Shown here: piece by piece, positions 63,342 through 64,000 of the stretch | Layout: each line of letters opens with the position of its first letter | Position numbering within the stretch: the stretch's first letter is position 1 | Source of the DNA: an uncultured bacterium | Lineage (GTDB): Bacteria; Bacteroidota; Bacteroidia; Bacteroidales; Marinifilaceae | Assembly: GCA_905216195.1 (NCBI GenBank) | Contig: CAJMSX010000004.1 | Coordinates: forward strand, 33,792 to 97,791 | Length of the DNA: 64,000 nt | Reading direction: 5' to 3' | Made by a program: the position numbers and the translations under genes | Notes under the pieces: model-generated | Seen by the model: only the letters and a program-made list of their open reading frames with translations | Databases searched by the model: none | Told to the model about the DNA's origin: nothing

Positions 63342-63766
63342 AATTTTAATTTGATTTTTAATAATAATCCCTGAAAACGTAACCATTTTCAGAGATTATC
63401 GGTTTATAGTAAATAGTTTAGAAAAAGAATGTTTTGATTTGTTTTATTATAAAACACCTAAGCGAATAGGAAGTAGACATTAAAAATTAATTTTTTTTCA
63501 TACTAATTTTAGGTATTATACGCTCAAGGCCGGAATACCAGAGATTCAGCCTGATTTTTAAGATATATTTACAGTGTAAAAAATAAACAAGAAGTGCCTG
63601 AAAAGTTTAATTTATTCCGTCAATCGAACCGACTAAAAAAGGCTATCTATTTTATACCAGTACTTTATGGCGTTTTTAGTCGGAAATCGAAGGGAAGGAA
63701 AAAAACGGTTCAGGCAATTTTCCAGTAAAAAAAGGTAACGATTTAGACAGACAGCGATTTTTCTAT
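63342..63766. other. Intergenic region upstream of susC
   Basis: AT-rich; contains the palindrome TGTTTTA-tta-TAAAACA at 63440-63456 and the word ATAAAACACCT at 63449-63459. No gene supported. Confidence 0.55.
63440..63456. promoter_or_regulatory. Palindrome TGTTTTA-tta-TAAAACA upstream of susC
   Basis: Perfect 7-3-7 palindrome about 100 bp upstream of the susC start; candidate operator or UP-like element. Confidence 0.4.
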
Positions 63767-63964
63767 TCACTGTTTCCAGTCTTTCATCTTTTTTAATTTA
63801 TGAGATAAAATTTCCATGTCCTGACTGATTTTTTGATGGGTGATCCGGGCATAAATCTGCGTGGTTTTGATACTGGTATGCCCCAGCATCTGGCTGACCG
63901 TTTCTATGGGGACACCCTGAGAAAGAGTTACAGTTGTCGCGAAAGTATGACGGCTCATGTGCAC
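63767..63964 (-). pseudogene. 3' fragment of tyrosine recombinase (site-specific integrase)
   Basis: Sixty-five codons encode the C-terminal catalytic end: H-x-x-R in HMSRHTFAT, LGH in SQMLGHTSIKTTQ and the nucleophile Tyr in TTQIYARIT. The reading frame is closed upstream by TAA at 63968-63970, and neither other frame there gives the expected preceding motif, so the gene is frameshifted or truncated unless a sequencing error is present. The rest lies beyond the window. Confidence 0.75.
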
Positions 63965-64000
63965 AATTTAAGCAAAAGCAACGGAAAGTGAATATGAGAG

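Overview
This window is a chromosomal segment from a member of the Bacteroidota, most likely order Bacteroidales. The evidence is a SusC/SusD pair, TonB-dependent receptors with carboxypeptidase-regulatory domains, S46 dipeptidyl peptidase, GLPGLI-family proteins, a GG-leader peptide of Bacteroidales type, and repeated promoters of the form TTTG-N17-20-TAnnTTTG (clearest at the two tRNA genes and the threonine dehydrogenase gene). A family such as Odoribacteraceae is only a guess. No rRNA, CRISPR array, plasmid or phage structural genes were seen.

Layout: 1-15.4 kb holds two RND efflux systems. An adaptor/pump pair runs off the left edge on the minus strand. A TolC-like channel, an adaptor and a second pump lie on the plus strand, split by a minus-strand ECF sigma operon. 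A thioredoxin-like lipoprotein, a beta-propeller lipoprotein and an ABC-F ATPase lie between the systems. From 15.6 to 21.4 kb is an AT-rich accessory stretch: three small unknown or secreted proteins, an outer-membrane receptor, a small membrane protein and two tandem CPBP-type membrane proteins. From 21.7 to 27.4 kb are a second ECF sigma operon with a DUF4252 protein and a BlaI/M56-peptidase signalling locus. That locus is followed by a lipoprotein gene that looks like a chimera of its two neighbours, and then by a beta-propeller lipoprotein.

From 27.7 to 43.4 kb the genes are mostly housekeeping: ilvE, an S46 dipeptidyl peptidase, rlmN, rmuC, a two-part chromate transporter, an M23 peptidase, cstA, rnr, a threonine dehydrogenase, rnhA and a cytoplasmic alpha-amylase. 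From 43.8 to 50.8 kb is a second accessory region. It has a leucine-rich-repeat protein behind a leader with mutually exclusive stems, a secreted S41-like peptidase, and a cluster of three secreted GLPGLI proteins around a 76-residue double-glycine-leader peptide. From 50.9 to 54.9 kb are tRNA-Val(TAC), a candidate small RNA, folB, tRNA-Cys(GCA), a PHP phosphoesterase, a DUF5996 protein and a 47-residue membrane peptide. From 54.9 kb to the end are a tricorn-like S41 peptidase, SusD, SusC with an N-terminal signalling (STN) domain, and a broken 3' piece of a tyrosine recombinase.

The observations I rate highest are the GG-leader peptide/GLPGLI/S41 cluster as a possible undescribed peptide system, the chimeric plug-domain lipoprotein explained by one tandem duplication, and the structured leader of the leucine-rich-repeat gene. 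Functions are assigned from recognisable motifs only; no database search was possible.
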